Assembly: GCA_016858145.1 (NCBI GenBank)
Contig: JAEHOE010000008.1
Coordinates: 310,001 to 374,000 of the forward strand
Source: Edaphochlamys debaryana
Taxonomy: Eukaryota > Chlorophyta > Chlorophyceae > Chlamydomonadales
Length of the DNA: 64,000 nucleotides
Direction of reading: 5' to 3'
In this document: one piece after another, positions 54,901 through 64,000 of the stretch
Numbering within the stretch: the stretch's first letter is position 1
Layout: the number at the start of each line of letters is the position of its first letter
Notes under the pieces: model-generated
Seen by the model: the letters and a program-made list of their open reading frames with translations, nothing else
What the model was told of the DNA's origin: nothing
Databases searched by the model: none
Position numbers and translations under genes: made by a program

Positions 54901-56878
54901 GTTGTGGCTTGATCGGCCAGAGTCAGAGGGCTTGGACGGACGACTGTCAGGATGGAGAACATTTGCAGGGACTATGAGCGTCTTCGTAGTCCGTGACCAT
55001 GTGGGTCACAACCTATGTGATCGCGTGTCTTGCAGATGGTCGCCCGGCGCGGCAGCGTGGGCATGGGGCCCTCGGGCATGATGCTGAACGACTCGGCGCG
55101 CAGCCGGCGCTCCTCGGCCGTCAGCTACCCGACGCCCGACTCGCCGGGGTTAGGGCCGCCGGGCATGTACGGCATGCAGCAGGGTGGCATGCAGGGCGAC
55201 ATGCAGGGCATGCAGGGCGGCCAGGCGCCCTTCCAGTTCACGGGCGGCCGCTCGATGGCGGCGCACACGCTCATCTCGTCGGGGCTGGCGGCCGCGGCAG
55301 GCGACCTGGGGCCCGACGTGTACCGGACAGCGAGCGCGCCCAACATGGGTAAGGAAAGGGACGCAGGGGGAGCTTGCAGCTGCAGGTTGCGGCAGCCTGT
55401 GGTCCCGGGATGGCAAGGGCTGCTCCCTCCGAATGCTCCTGCGCCGGCTGACACTTTCCTCGTTGCCCTGGCCTTCCTTGCGCAGCGGCAGCCAACATCG
55501 CGGCCTCGCCGCCGCTCTACTCCCATAACAGCATCGACAGCACGGGGGGCGGCAGCAACCTGGTGGGCCAGACCAGCGGTCCCCAGAGCGGCCCCATCGG
55601 GGGGCAGGGCGGCGATGGCGGGCTGGGGCCGCCGCCCATGCGGCCCGCGCGCTACCGGCGCCTCTCTGCCGACGCCACGGCGGTGCGGCAGATGGCCATG
55701 ATGCAGGCGGCCGGCATGCAGCAGCCAGCCGATCTGTCGGTGGACTTGGTGAGCGTGGGGCCGATTGCCTGATGTCGCCGACGCGGGCTAGACGGAATAG
55801 GAGGCTGGTGCGCAACGTACAGGGGGGTGACGCTGGCTATTCTCGCAGCTGCTAAAGTTATCTTCTGCTGCCCTGGTGTTGCAGACCGGCAAGCGCTCGC
55901 GCAACTCGGCCCCGCAGCAGCCGCTGTTCGACGAGCTGCAGATGCAGATGCAAATGCAGCAGCAGGCGCAGATGCAGCAGGCGGGCAACGGAGGGGCCGA
56001 GGGGCCCAACCGCCACGCGCTCTACCACTTCGAGAGTGAGTGCCCGTCCCACCCCGGCGGGCCCCATGGCGCCCCCCCTTAGCGCGCTGCGTCCCTCGTG
56101 AACCCTTAGCCCCAGGATACCCGGTGCCACAAGATTGAGCTGAGCGGTTGTCTCTTACCATGTACCGACCCTCCCTGGTGCAGGCCGCGGCCGTCACACT
56201 CCGCGCAGCCGCCTGAGTCAGGAGGTCAGCGACTCGGCGGCGGCCAGCGCGCTGGGCGGCGTGCTGGACACGTCAGATATCGAGTCGTACCTGGCGCAGA
56301 ACTTCTCCTTCATCAACAACGAGCCTACGCTGTCGGGCGGGGCCATGCCGGAGCAGGGCGGCGGCGTGATGGGCGGCGGCATGATGGGCGGCAGCATGGG
56401 CGGGAATACGCTGGGCATCGCGGCCATGCCCTCCGCGGGCCTGTCGGGGCCCCTGATGAACATGTCCCTGCAGCCCTCGGAGCAGCAGCTGACGGGCCAG
56501 ATGCAGCACTCGCTCATCCTGGGGGACCAAGGCGGCCGCATGGGCGGGCCGGGGCCCGGCGGGCTCATGGGCATGGACCCCCACCAGCACGCCCAGCACC
56601 AGCAGATGGGGCAGCACGGAGGCGTGGGCATGAGCGCCGGGGCCGTGGCGGGCGGGTCCAACGCGGGCGGCATGGCGCCGCAGCCGGGGCGGGCACTGGT
56701 GCACCAGGACTCTGGCGGCGCCATGTGGCCCAACCAGGCCAACCGGCAGCTCAAGCACTGCGAGAGCGACTCCTTCAAGCGCTTCCTGGCCGTGGGGCTG
56801 CCCTTCGCCCCCATGGAGCCCATGCCCGAGGACTTGCTCGAGGGCATGCGCCGCGACTCAGGCCTCATGGGCGAGTGA
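51950..56878 (+). CDS. CBP60-like (calmodulin-binding protein 60) regulator
   Basis: Fifteen exons from ATG 51950 to TGA 56876-56878 sum to 951 residues in consistent phase. The N-terminal half resembles the plant CBP60/SARD1 domain. It has EADVFLEIINLRTGQPEALP and VSVVDGESYSE, a strand-rich part with RLYLRMNEGQVKLPDVCVTD and FGTFRLMARAVRREGYHLTP, then the helical segment DELTKLKHIGSITAQRLREI and LAERVVYDDMLHRLWYTDDS. A Cys-rich patch, FLGCMRKECPLCKNNPNKKC, is extra. The C-terminal half is low-complexity, rich in Gly, Met, Gln and Ser, with a short acidic LDTSDIESYLAQNFSFINNE motif that could be an activation region. Plant CBP60s are calcium-responsive transcription factors; the role in algae is unknown. 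An intron at 52264-52374 with a GC donor best fits the Cys-rich part, although skipping it also keeps frame. Confidence 0.62.
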
Positions 56879-57469
56879 AGAGCCGCCGGGGCGGGTCGCC
56901 AGGGCTCTGACGGCTTGGACTGGACGGGCCTGCGCGGTGGAGGGGAGGTTGCCTTGAGGCCGTCGTCACGACGTGGGCATGTGGCTCAAGGCACATGTGG
57001 GGCGGGGGAAGGGGGAGCTCGCCTCAGCGGGGCGTACCTGAGAATGCCTTGGAGAGGGTGACGGGCATCGGCGAAGCCAGCCTGGACGCGTGACAGGGGT
57101 TCTACGGGCTGCGCGGTGCGTGTCATCAGGGTACAAGCGCGGAGTACAGCGGAACGGAAGGGAGGATCGTTTACTGGGGTTTGCGGGATTCAGTGAGGCT
57201 CGGGTGAAGCCGGTGTGACATCTCGACCAAGTAGTGTACTAAACTGTCTTGCGGCTAGGGCTACGGGTGTGTCGCAGGAATGGGGTATGGGGAGCTGCGG
57301 TGGCCGAGGGACTTGCGTTCCCGAGCACTGCTTCCTACACTGTCGGGTGCCTCGGCTACCGAACCCGAAGACGGCCTTGCTGTGACTTTGTGTGGTTCGA
57401 AGGGTGGAGGCAGACTGGGAAGCTGCTTGGTTTGGCTCTGAACGCGTCTGTCGTGGACTCCTCTGGCGG
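56879..57469 (+). other. 3' flank of CBP60-like gene
   Basis: No gene is supported here. The nearest TGTAA is at 57613-57617, so the transcript may extend into the next small gene. Confidence 0.4.
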
Positions 57470-58027
57470 ATGGCTGGTGGGTGGTCGGGCCACAAGCGCT
57501 ATGTCCAGGAGGTCCAGGAAGCCCGCAGAGGAGACGTGCATGCACCCCGTGTCTGGCCCGTGGCGCTGACCGCAGCACACGCTGGTCATGGGCCCAGCCG
57601 GGGCCTTGCTTTTGTAATATTGAGGTTCAAGCACTGCGGTCATCCGTCACGTGTTTGCCGAGGAAGAGGGACGAGCGCATCGCCCCCGTATAGTACAGAA
57701 GCTACGAGGCTTTCGAGCAGTACACGAGGAAGAGGGACTTGGCCCGGGGGCCTACGCTGATGGGCTTGCCGCGGATAGACTATGGCCTCTGCCGCCCCAG
57801 GCCCGACGTGGCAGACCGCCAACCAGGTTGGACAGCGTTCTGCTATCTCTTCCGATCCCCTGCCTTCCCCTTTCATGCCCTCCGACTCTCCGAGCTGGGC
57901 CAAGCTGGCGTGCGTGGCGTGGCCTGCCTTCGTGAAGGCCTACCCAACGGCGACCGTGCAGCGTCAGGTGAAGTGCAAGGGGCCGTCGGTGCCGTTCCTG
58001 CTGATGGTGGAGGAGGTGGAGGGGTAG
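57470..58027 (+). CDS. possible small gene, function unknown
   Basis: Exon 57470-57535 encodes MAGGWSGHKRYVQEVQEARR then GD, ending at a GT donor. Exon 57694 onward follows in phase: YRSYEAFEQYTRKRDLARGP, then TLMGLPRIDYGLCRPRPD. A last stretch ending at 58027 reads WPAFVKAYPTATVQRQVKCK and PSVPFLLMVEEVEG. All three look coding, but the join to the last exon is not settled (a donor at 57807 or 57825 and acceptors near 57900 are possible). The product would be about 100-120 residues, charged and soluble. I do not recognise it. Confidence 0.42.
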
Positions 58028-58265
58028 AAAGGCCAGGGTAATTGACACGCCCTTTCCCGTATTCGGAGCAAATCTTGTTCCCAGTCTCACGACGAACAAC
58101 AAGCTGGTCAGCGCAACACCAAGACACCGCGTTGATACCTACTTATCAAGCAAGCGCAGGCCTCCACCGATGGAAGCGTCGGCGCCGAGCAGCTTGGCCC
58201 TGCCTGGGTAGCTCAAGCTCAATCATTTAGCAGCACACTGTATCCTAGGAAGGAGAGAAGGAGAA
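58028..58265. other. spacer upstream of the last gene
   Basis: This is a short, AT-richer stretch before the ATG at 58266. No feature is recognised beyond a purine-rich leader (ggaaggagagaaggagaa) directly before the start. Confidence 0.4.
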
Positions 58266-61200
58266 ATGGGCGCAGGAGCGAGCATCCACGAAACCAGCCC
58301 GAAGGAGGGCGGGCCATGGTGGTCCAACTATTGCCGTGCACCATGGAGGAGTGCTCGCTCACGTCAACTCGACGAGTTCTTAGGCAGGTTGCGGGGGGTG
58401 ACATGCCGTCCTTTTGTCCTTCTAGGGAGCATCCTTGCGCCTATCTGCTGCTCCATGCACTACGAACAAGAGCTCGGGAATAATACACAGCGCTGTGCGC
58501 ATTCTGGGGCGTCAGGGGTAGGGGAATGCTCGCCATCCTGGCACGCATGGCGCACCGCCGGTGGCGGTTATGACGGTGGCACGCGCACAGCGTTCAGCGG
58601 GGGTGGGGCCATTGACGTCAGACCGGGGAGGAAGCCTGCAGGCGGGGTAGGTATGGACGGTGGGTGTGCCGGACCCTGCAAGGCCTGGCAACACCCTCGA
58701 GGGTAGTGCAGGTACTCTCTCCAGGGGAGTCGCCGCTAGCCCCTGCTCCTGGGCCCTCGTTGCGGCGCTCGTTGTGGCGCAGCATACCCATACCCATATA
58801 GCTCGCTTGCGCCCGGCGCTTCCGGCCCTCAACGCACTATTTCCCTTTGTCTGCCGCCCGCAGGCCTGCAGCGCCCCGCGCTCAAGCGGGGCGCCTCCTC
58901 CAACAACATCGAGGAGCTGGTCAGGAAGCTGACGCAGGTGGGACCGGGCAATGTCTCCGCCTGCTGGGGCTGCACCCAAGCACGTGCGCAACAACCCCCA
59001 CCACCTTGCCCCCCCCCTTGAAACGCATCCGCACGACCGCACTCACTGTCCATGTCCCTTGTGCACCCCCGACGCTGCTACCCCCCAGGAGCCCATCCCC
59101 CTGCTCGACAACGTCGATGACAACGCGGACCTCACTGCGGCGATCGCTAAGCTCAACTCGGGCTCGATCCTGCACACGGAGAAGCGAGCCATCGAGCGCC
59201 TGCTAGCGCAGCGCTATGAGGAGGCGCTGGCGGCGGCGGCCGCCTCTAATCAAAAGGACGACGAGCCGCTGGGGGGCGCCTCAGACGTGCTGCGCCAGGT
59301 GTGACCTTATCGGTGCATGGACCCTGCATGACCCCTGCCCGTCCTTGCCGCTACCCCACACGCCTCTTCCTCCCGCACACCTCTCTTCGCCCCCGCTTGC
59401 GACGCATACCCCCGGACCCCTCACCCGCAACCCCCCCCCATCCCCTCCTCCGTCTCCCTCCTCCCGCTCCCCAGATCCTGCTGGTCTTCCGCCAGAACAA
59501 CCTGCCCACGGAGCTGGACCGCAGCACGGCGGAGTCGCCGGCGGAGTGGCGCGTGCGGGCGCACGCCGCGCGCCGCCGCGCCTTCCTGGTGGTGCGGTCC
59601 ATGGTGCGGCTGAAGCGGGAGGTGAAGCGCCTGGGGGCGCCCATCACGGACCTGGGCTGGCTGCTGCCCGTGGCGGCCATGGACCGATGGGGCGAGCTCA
59701 AGGCGCTGGCGGCGAGGTACCGGCAGCTGGAGGGCGTGCTGGGGGACGCGCAGGTGGGGAGGGTGGGGGGGTGTTGGGGGTAAGGGGGAAGGCGGGAGCT
59801 GGGAGCCGCGAGGGGGAAGGGTGGAGCTGGGCCCCCGGCGTAAGGGAGTGCGACTTCTTGGGGCGAGGGGCTGAAGGGCAGGGTGAAGGGTAGTACCGAC
59901 CCGGGGAGCGGAAGGGCGGACGGCGGTTTGGGGTACGCTGTACGGGCGCTGTCGCTAAGCGAAAGACAAGGGGTGGTTGGGGATTAGCCTCGACTGGCAG
60001 ACAAACCAAATCCCGACCAACCCTGTGACCCATCCCTTCCCTCATCCCACCCCAGCTGGCCATCAACCAGCTGAGCCAGATCAAGGAGATGCAGGCAAAG
60101 GCCGCAGCGCCGCCCAAGACGGGGGCGCGCGGCTCACCCACGCGCGGGGGTCCACGCGCGGGCGGCACCCCCAACCGGCGCATCTCCAACACCGGCAACG
60201 GCCGGGCGGTCAGCGAGTCGGGCGCACTCAACTCACGCAGCCGGATGCGGACGCCGCTCACAGCCGACCCCCCGCCGCCCCCCACGGCCGGCATCCGGGC
60301 GGGGCGCGCCAACCGAAACGGCACCCTGCCAGGGACGGGGACGGTTCCGGCCGTGGCCTCGCCGCTCCGCACGCCTCTCGGCGGCCGAAAGGGCGGGGCG
60401 GGCGGGGCGGATATCGCTGTCATTCATGCGGGGCCGGGGCCCCACGGGCACGGCGGGGGCAGCCTCGTGCCCACCATGTCCCCGCTCCGCTCGCCCAGCC
60501 TCACGAACTCGGGCCCGGGGCCGTCGCCCTTCGGCCGCATCTCCAACAGCGGCGGGGGCGCGCCCATGAACGGCGGGATGCACGGCGGGATGCACTCTGG
60601 CGGCGGCATCCTGTCGTCCGCGCCTGCCACGCCGCTGTCCGGGGGTCCGCCGCCGCTGCAGCTCCGCACCTCCAACAGCGGCATGGCCCAGCCCGGCCCG
60701 GTCAACCCTGTCAGCCCCGCCGCCCTGCGCGCCGCGATCAACCCCCGGCCCATGCTACACAGCAACACGCTCGTCGGTGAGACGGTCGTATCAGGCACGG
60801 ATGGGGGGCGGCAGGACTTGAGCTGAAGTTTGCGGGCTTCCGGCTAGCTCTGCGGTTGGCGGGGAAAAGCTTGCATGCCTGAAGCTAGGCCCCCGCTTGT
60901 GAGCTTCAGCGTCTGCCCTCAATGTCTAAGGTGTGGGGTCAGGGTATAGGTTCCTTGCCTGGATACAGGCTCCCGTTTGCCGACTCCACCTTTTCCCCTG
61001 ACCTTCCTGCCCGTTTGCGTCCCTTCAGTGCGACAAACCTTCGTCACGGGCGATGGGAGCCTGCCGCCAGTCAGCCCGGGGGCGGGGCCGCGGCCCCACG
61101 CGCTCCCCGACCTCACCAGCCCGGGCCCCAACGGCTCGGACCCCCACGACGGCCTCTCTCCCTCGGGCGCCCCGGGCTCTGGCGCCCCGGAGCCCTCCCC

Positions 61201-64000
61201 TTCCGGCGCCCACGCACCGCCCAGCCCCTCCATCCGCACCCTGGGTATGGGGAAACCTGCGCCCGCACCTGGAGCCCCTGGCGCCGCCGCCGTGTCCCCG
61301 GACACGGCCCGGCCTGGCCCAGGCGTGGGGACGAGTCGGAACTGGACGGTCAATGTGGAACCCAGTCCACCCAACGGACCGGGGCCGCAGGGCGCTCGCC
61401 GGCCCGTGGCTGGCACGCTTCACCCCTCCCCGCTGTCCATGCAGCCCTCCATCGGCCTGCCCACGGTGCCCTCCGTGCCCAACGGCGGCGTGGGCCCGAT
61501 CGTGCCCCGCCTGCCCGCAATCGGCAGCATAAGCGGCGCGGCGCCCACGGACGGGGCGCCCGCGTCCGTGGCACCTGTGCTGCCCGTGCTCATCCAGGTA
61601 GGGGCCGGGTGCAGAGCTGGAAAGCCGGGACAGTCGTAGCGGCTTGCATACGGCACCTGACGGTCAGCTACTCCATGGGCCCCCTCTCCCATCCTTGACC
61701 GCTTGCCCTCTACCTCGTACCTCCTTGACCCCTCCTCCCCTCCCCTCCCCTCCCCTTTCCTGCCCCTCCCCCCGCCAGGACGGGGAGTCCCTGGACCAGG
61801 CGCTGGTGCGGTTCCAGCTGGCGGCGGACGACGCCAAGGGGGCGCTGGTGGACACGGCGCGCGCCTTCCGGCAACTGCTGGACCGCTGCAACAGCTACTG
61901 GCCCGACCAGCGCTGGTGGCTGGCGGCGCATACGCAGGAGGAGGCGGCCCAGGACTCTTGGACGAGTGGGTGGCTTGGGGCTCGGGCTCGGGGCAGCGAC
62001 AGCGACAGCAACAGGGAGGGGGTTCTCCCAGCAGGCTGGCGGGCCCAGCTGCTGCGGGTCAGGTCGCACGCGTTGCCCGCGACCGGGGCTGGGCTGCCTG
62101 CTGGTTCCACGCCCTTGATTTTGCTCCTCGCTGATGCCCTCCTCCGCCGCCCCGCTCCTCCCCCGCCCCGGACCGCAGCGAGTGAGGAGTACACGGTCAA
62201 CCGCGCCGACACGGTGCGCTGCCTCAAGGCGGGCTCCGTGGCCTTCCAGTTCATCTGCTACACGGACGAGCCGCTGGTGGGGCCCACCGGCAACAAGTTC
62301 GACCTGTGAGTGCGGGCCTGGGCGTGGGGTCCCCGTAGGGTGCTGAGGCCGGGGCCAAGGGCGCGGCAGCCCCAGAGGACTGAGCGGATGTCGCTTGTTG
62401 GCTGCCGTGCTGTTGAGCCCACGCGACAGGACGGAGCTAATCGGCTTCCCCATCCGCGCGCCCTTCCCCCAACGCAGGTGGACCAGTGACCCCTGGGAGG
62501 TAGCTGCGGACCTGGCACCAGATGCGGTGAGAGGGTCTGCTTGATCCCACAGGGCGCACAGCAGCGCATGCGTAGCATCCCGCCGTACACCCCCTCCCGT
62601 GCAACCCCCCAGCACCACCACCAGCCTCACCATGCCACCTCATTCGCCCCACGCAGGTGTACGGCCCCCAGGGCCCCGCGCCGCACCCCCTGGCGGTCAA
62701 GTCGCACCAGGCCACCCCCGCGGCCCGGGAGCCGCCCAAGGACGCCCCCGAGCGCACCGTGGGCATGCCCCTGGGCGTGCGCATCCTGCAGCAGCTCGCC
62801 AACAGCGTGGCGGAGGCGGCGGGACCGCTGGCGCTGGTGAGCTCCCCAACGGGGTTGCAATGGGCAGTGCCTAGTGTGTGCCCACAATCCTGTGTGGGTA
62901 GTACTAGGCTGCTAGCACCATCGCCCATCCGACGCCCCTGCGCCCCTTCAACGCCCTACCTCGCTGCCTCGTGCGCCGCGCAGGAGGCGCTGCCCATCAT
63001 CCTGCACATCAGCGAGAAGCAGCAGGAGTCCATCGCGGCCGACCTGCTCCAGTACTCGATCTACCGCCGCCTGCGCAAGAACCTGTTCCTGGTCATCCAG
63101 CGCGCGCAGCCCGTGATGCGGTTTGACCCCGAGACCCACGCCTACACGCCCGCCACCGACCAGCCCAGCTACACGCCCGGCAACGGCATGTCCATGCTGC
63201 AGGTGGGGCGTGAGGCGAGGGGAAGATGTCGCACATGTACCCCTCGCCCTCGGGGTGCAGCGGTCTAGCAGTCCTTGACCTCAACCGGAATCCCCACTTC
63301 CGCTACCCGCAGCTGCTGTGGCCCGGCTACGCCATGATCGTGAACGACGTGGGTGAGCTGGAGCGGCTGCCGCACAGCGTCATGGCGGAGCTCAAGCGGA
63401 GGAACACCGAGTGAGTGGGCCGGAGGGGGAGGCCCGCCTGCGTCCTGGCCCGCCACTTCCTTCGTGCCTCCCAAGTACCTGTCACCGCTCCTCAACCGCC
63501 CGCCTACCTCACCTCCCTCCAATCTGTCACGGGTCTTACCTCCTCCCCAACCTCTCCCTGTCCCTTCCCGCCTCCCTCCGTCCCGACCAGGTGGTTTGTG
63601 TCCCGCAGCTGCCACGACCTGAGCCTGCTGCAGGAGGACGGCGCGCTGGACCTGCGCACGCTGGCGCACGTGGGCTACATGTGGAACCAGCCGCACCTGC
63701 GCTACTCGATGGCCATCGAAAGCGCCTCCACATACGTCAAGCACCGCGACCTTATCCTGCAGCACGGAAGGTGCGTGTCAAGACACGTAGCCTGCACCGC
63801 CAGTTTTGAGCCCCAACCAGCCTCCACCCCACCTACGGGTACTCTGCCCACGCTCTGCGCCGCCATGTTGACGCTAGCTCGCAGCTCAGCTCTCGCTTGC
63901 ACGACTGCCCCAACCCCACCCTACCCATTCCGCAGCGTGCTGCTGTGTCGCAAGCCAAAGGTCCTGGGCATGGTGGTGGGCAAGCTGGACGGCGCGGTGC
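58266..64000 (+). CDS. large unidentified protein (3' end outside window)
   Basis: The likely start is MGAGASIHETSPKEG at 58266; MGxxxS is a consensus for N-myristoylation. The following junctions near 58380-58865 are not resolved. Clear exons then run on: 58866-58937 (KRGASSNNIEELVRKLTQ), 59089-59298, 59475-59752, 60056-60775, 61028-61597, 61779 to about 61961, 62181-62309, 62478-62525, 62657-62836, 62983-63201, 63311-63411, 63591-63770 and 63936 onward. A helical N-terminal part (RSMVRLKREVKRLGAPITDL) is followed by about 450 residues of Pro/Gly/Ser-rich disorder. A folded C-terminal part includes DTVRCLKAGSVAFQFICYTD, IILHISEKQQESIAADLLQY and NLFLVIQRAQPVMRFDPET. I cannot assign a family; a nucleotidyltransferase-like fold is only a weak impression. 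Confidence 0.6.

Noticed and set aside
61735..61775. CT-rich tract near the end of an intron as a special element
   Set aside because: It is a normal long polypyrimidine tract before an acceptor at 61778.
1..64000. tRNA, rRNA or snoRNA genes
   Set aside because: I looked for clover-leaf, A/B box and C/D box patterns by eye and found none that I could support.

Overview
The window is nuclear DNA of a green alga, most likely a volvocine or Chlamydomonas-like species. The signs are very high GC, intron-dense genes with short GT-AG introns, TGTAA-type polyadenylation signals, volvocine-style Pro-rich extracellular proteins, plant-type PP2C and V-ATPase genes, and a thioredoxin that resembles the Chlamydomonas outer-arm dynein light chains. 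All gene models were assembled by hand from frame, phase and splice consensus. For most genes the exon lengths sum to an exact multiple of three, which supports the models.

Layout, left to right. 0-3 kb: a SAM-dependent methyltransferase (OMS1/METTL-like, minus, running off the left edge), head-to-head with a 1752-aa acyl-adenylating enzyme with a carrier domain and a PQQ-type beta-propeller (AASDH/ACSF4-like, 3.2-9.7 kb). 10-17 kb: a 950-aa membrane-anchored M43 (pappalysin-like) metalloprotease. 17.5-19.4 kb: a ZCCHC10-like zinc-knuckle protein. 20.8-22.6 kb: a plant-type PP2C phosphatase (minus). 23.8-24.8 kb: V-ATPase subunit c'' (minus). 25-28.4 kb: a gene-poor accessory stretch with short dispersed repeats, exon-like debris and a broken, inverted copy of the PP2C 5' region. 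28.5-30.4 kb: ribosomal protein uL11/RPL12. 31.5-33.5 kb: an unrecognised 279-aa gene (minus). 34.9-35.9 kb: a dynein-light-chain-like thioredoxin (minus), head-to-head with NIP7 (36.2-38.3 kb). 39.6-44.4 kb: PUF6/PUM3 (minus), head-to-head with a putative thylakoid-lumen protein (44.6-46.9 kb). 47.9-51.7 kb: a recently rearranged locus with a methylthiotransferase-like fragment, a coiled-coil gene, and a tandemly duplicated gene built from repeated basic exons. 52-56.9 kb: a CBP60-like (calmodulin-binding protein 60) regulator. 57.5-58.0 kb: a small possible gene. 58.3 kb to the right edge: a large unidentified gene, cut by the window.

The genes do not form a pathway as in a bacterial operon. 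Two themes stand out: ribosome biogenesis (RPL12, NIP7, PUF6) within 16 kb, and compact head-to-head pairs sharing 200-315 bp upstream regions (methyltransferase/AASDH-like, thioredoxin/NIP7, PUF6/lumen protein).

The most unusual signals are: at least eight GC-AG introns, three of them in PUF6; a roughly 96-bp repeat present as tandem pairs in introns of both NIP7 and PUF6 and sense-oriented in each host gene; the partial PP2C duplicate; and an apparently near-perfect tandem duplication at 48.7-51.3 kb carrying an in-frame 306-bp deletion.
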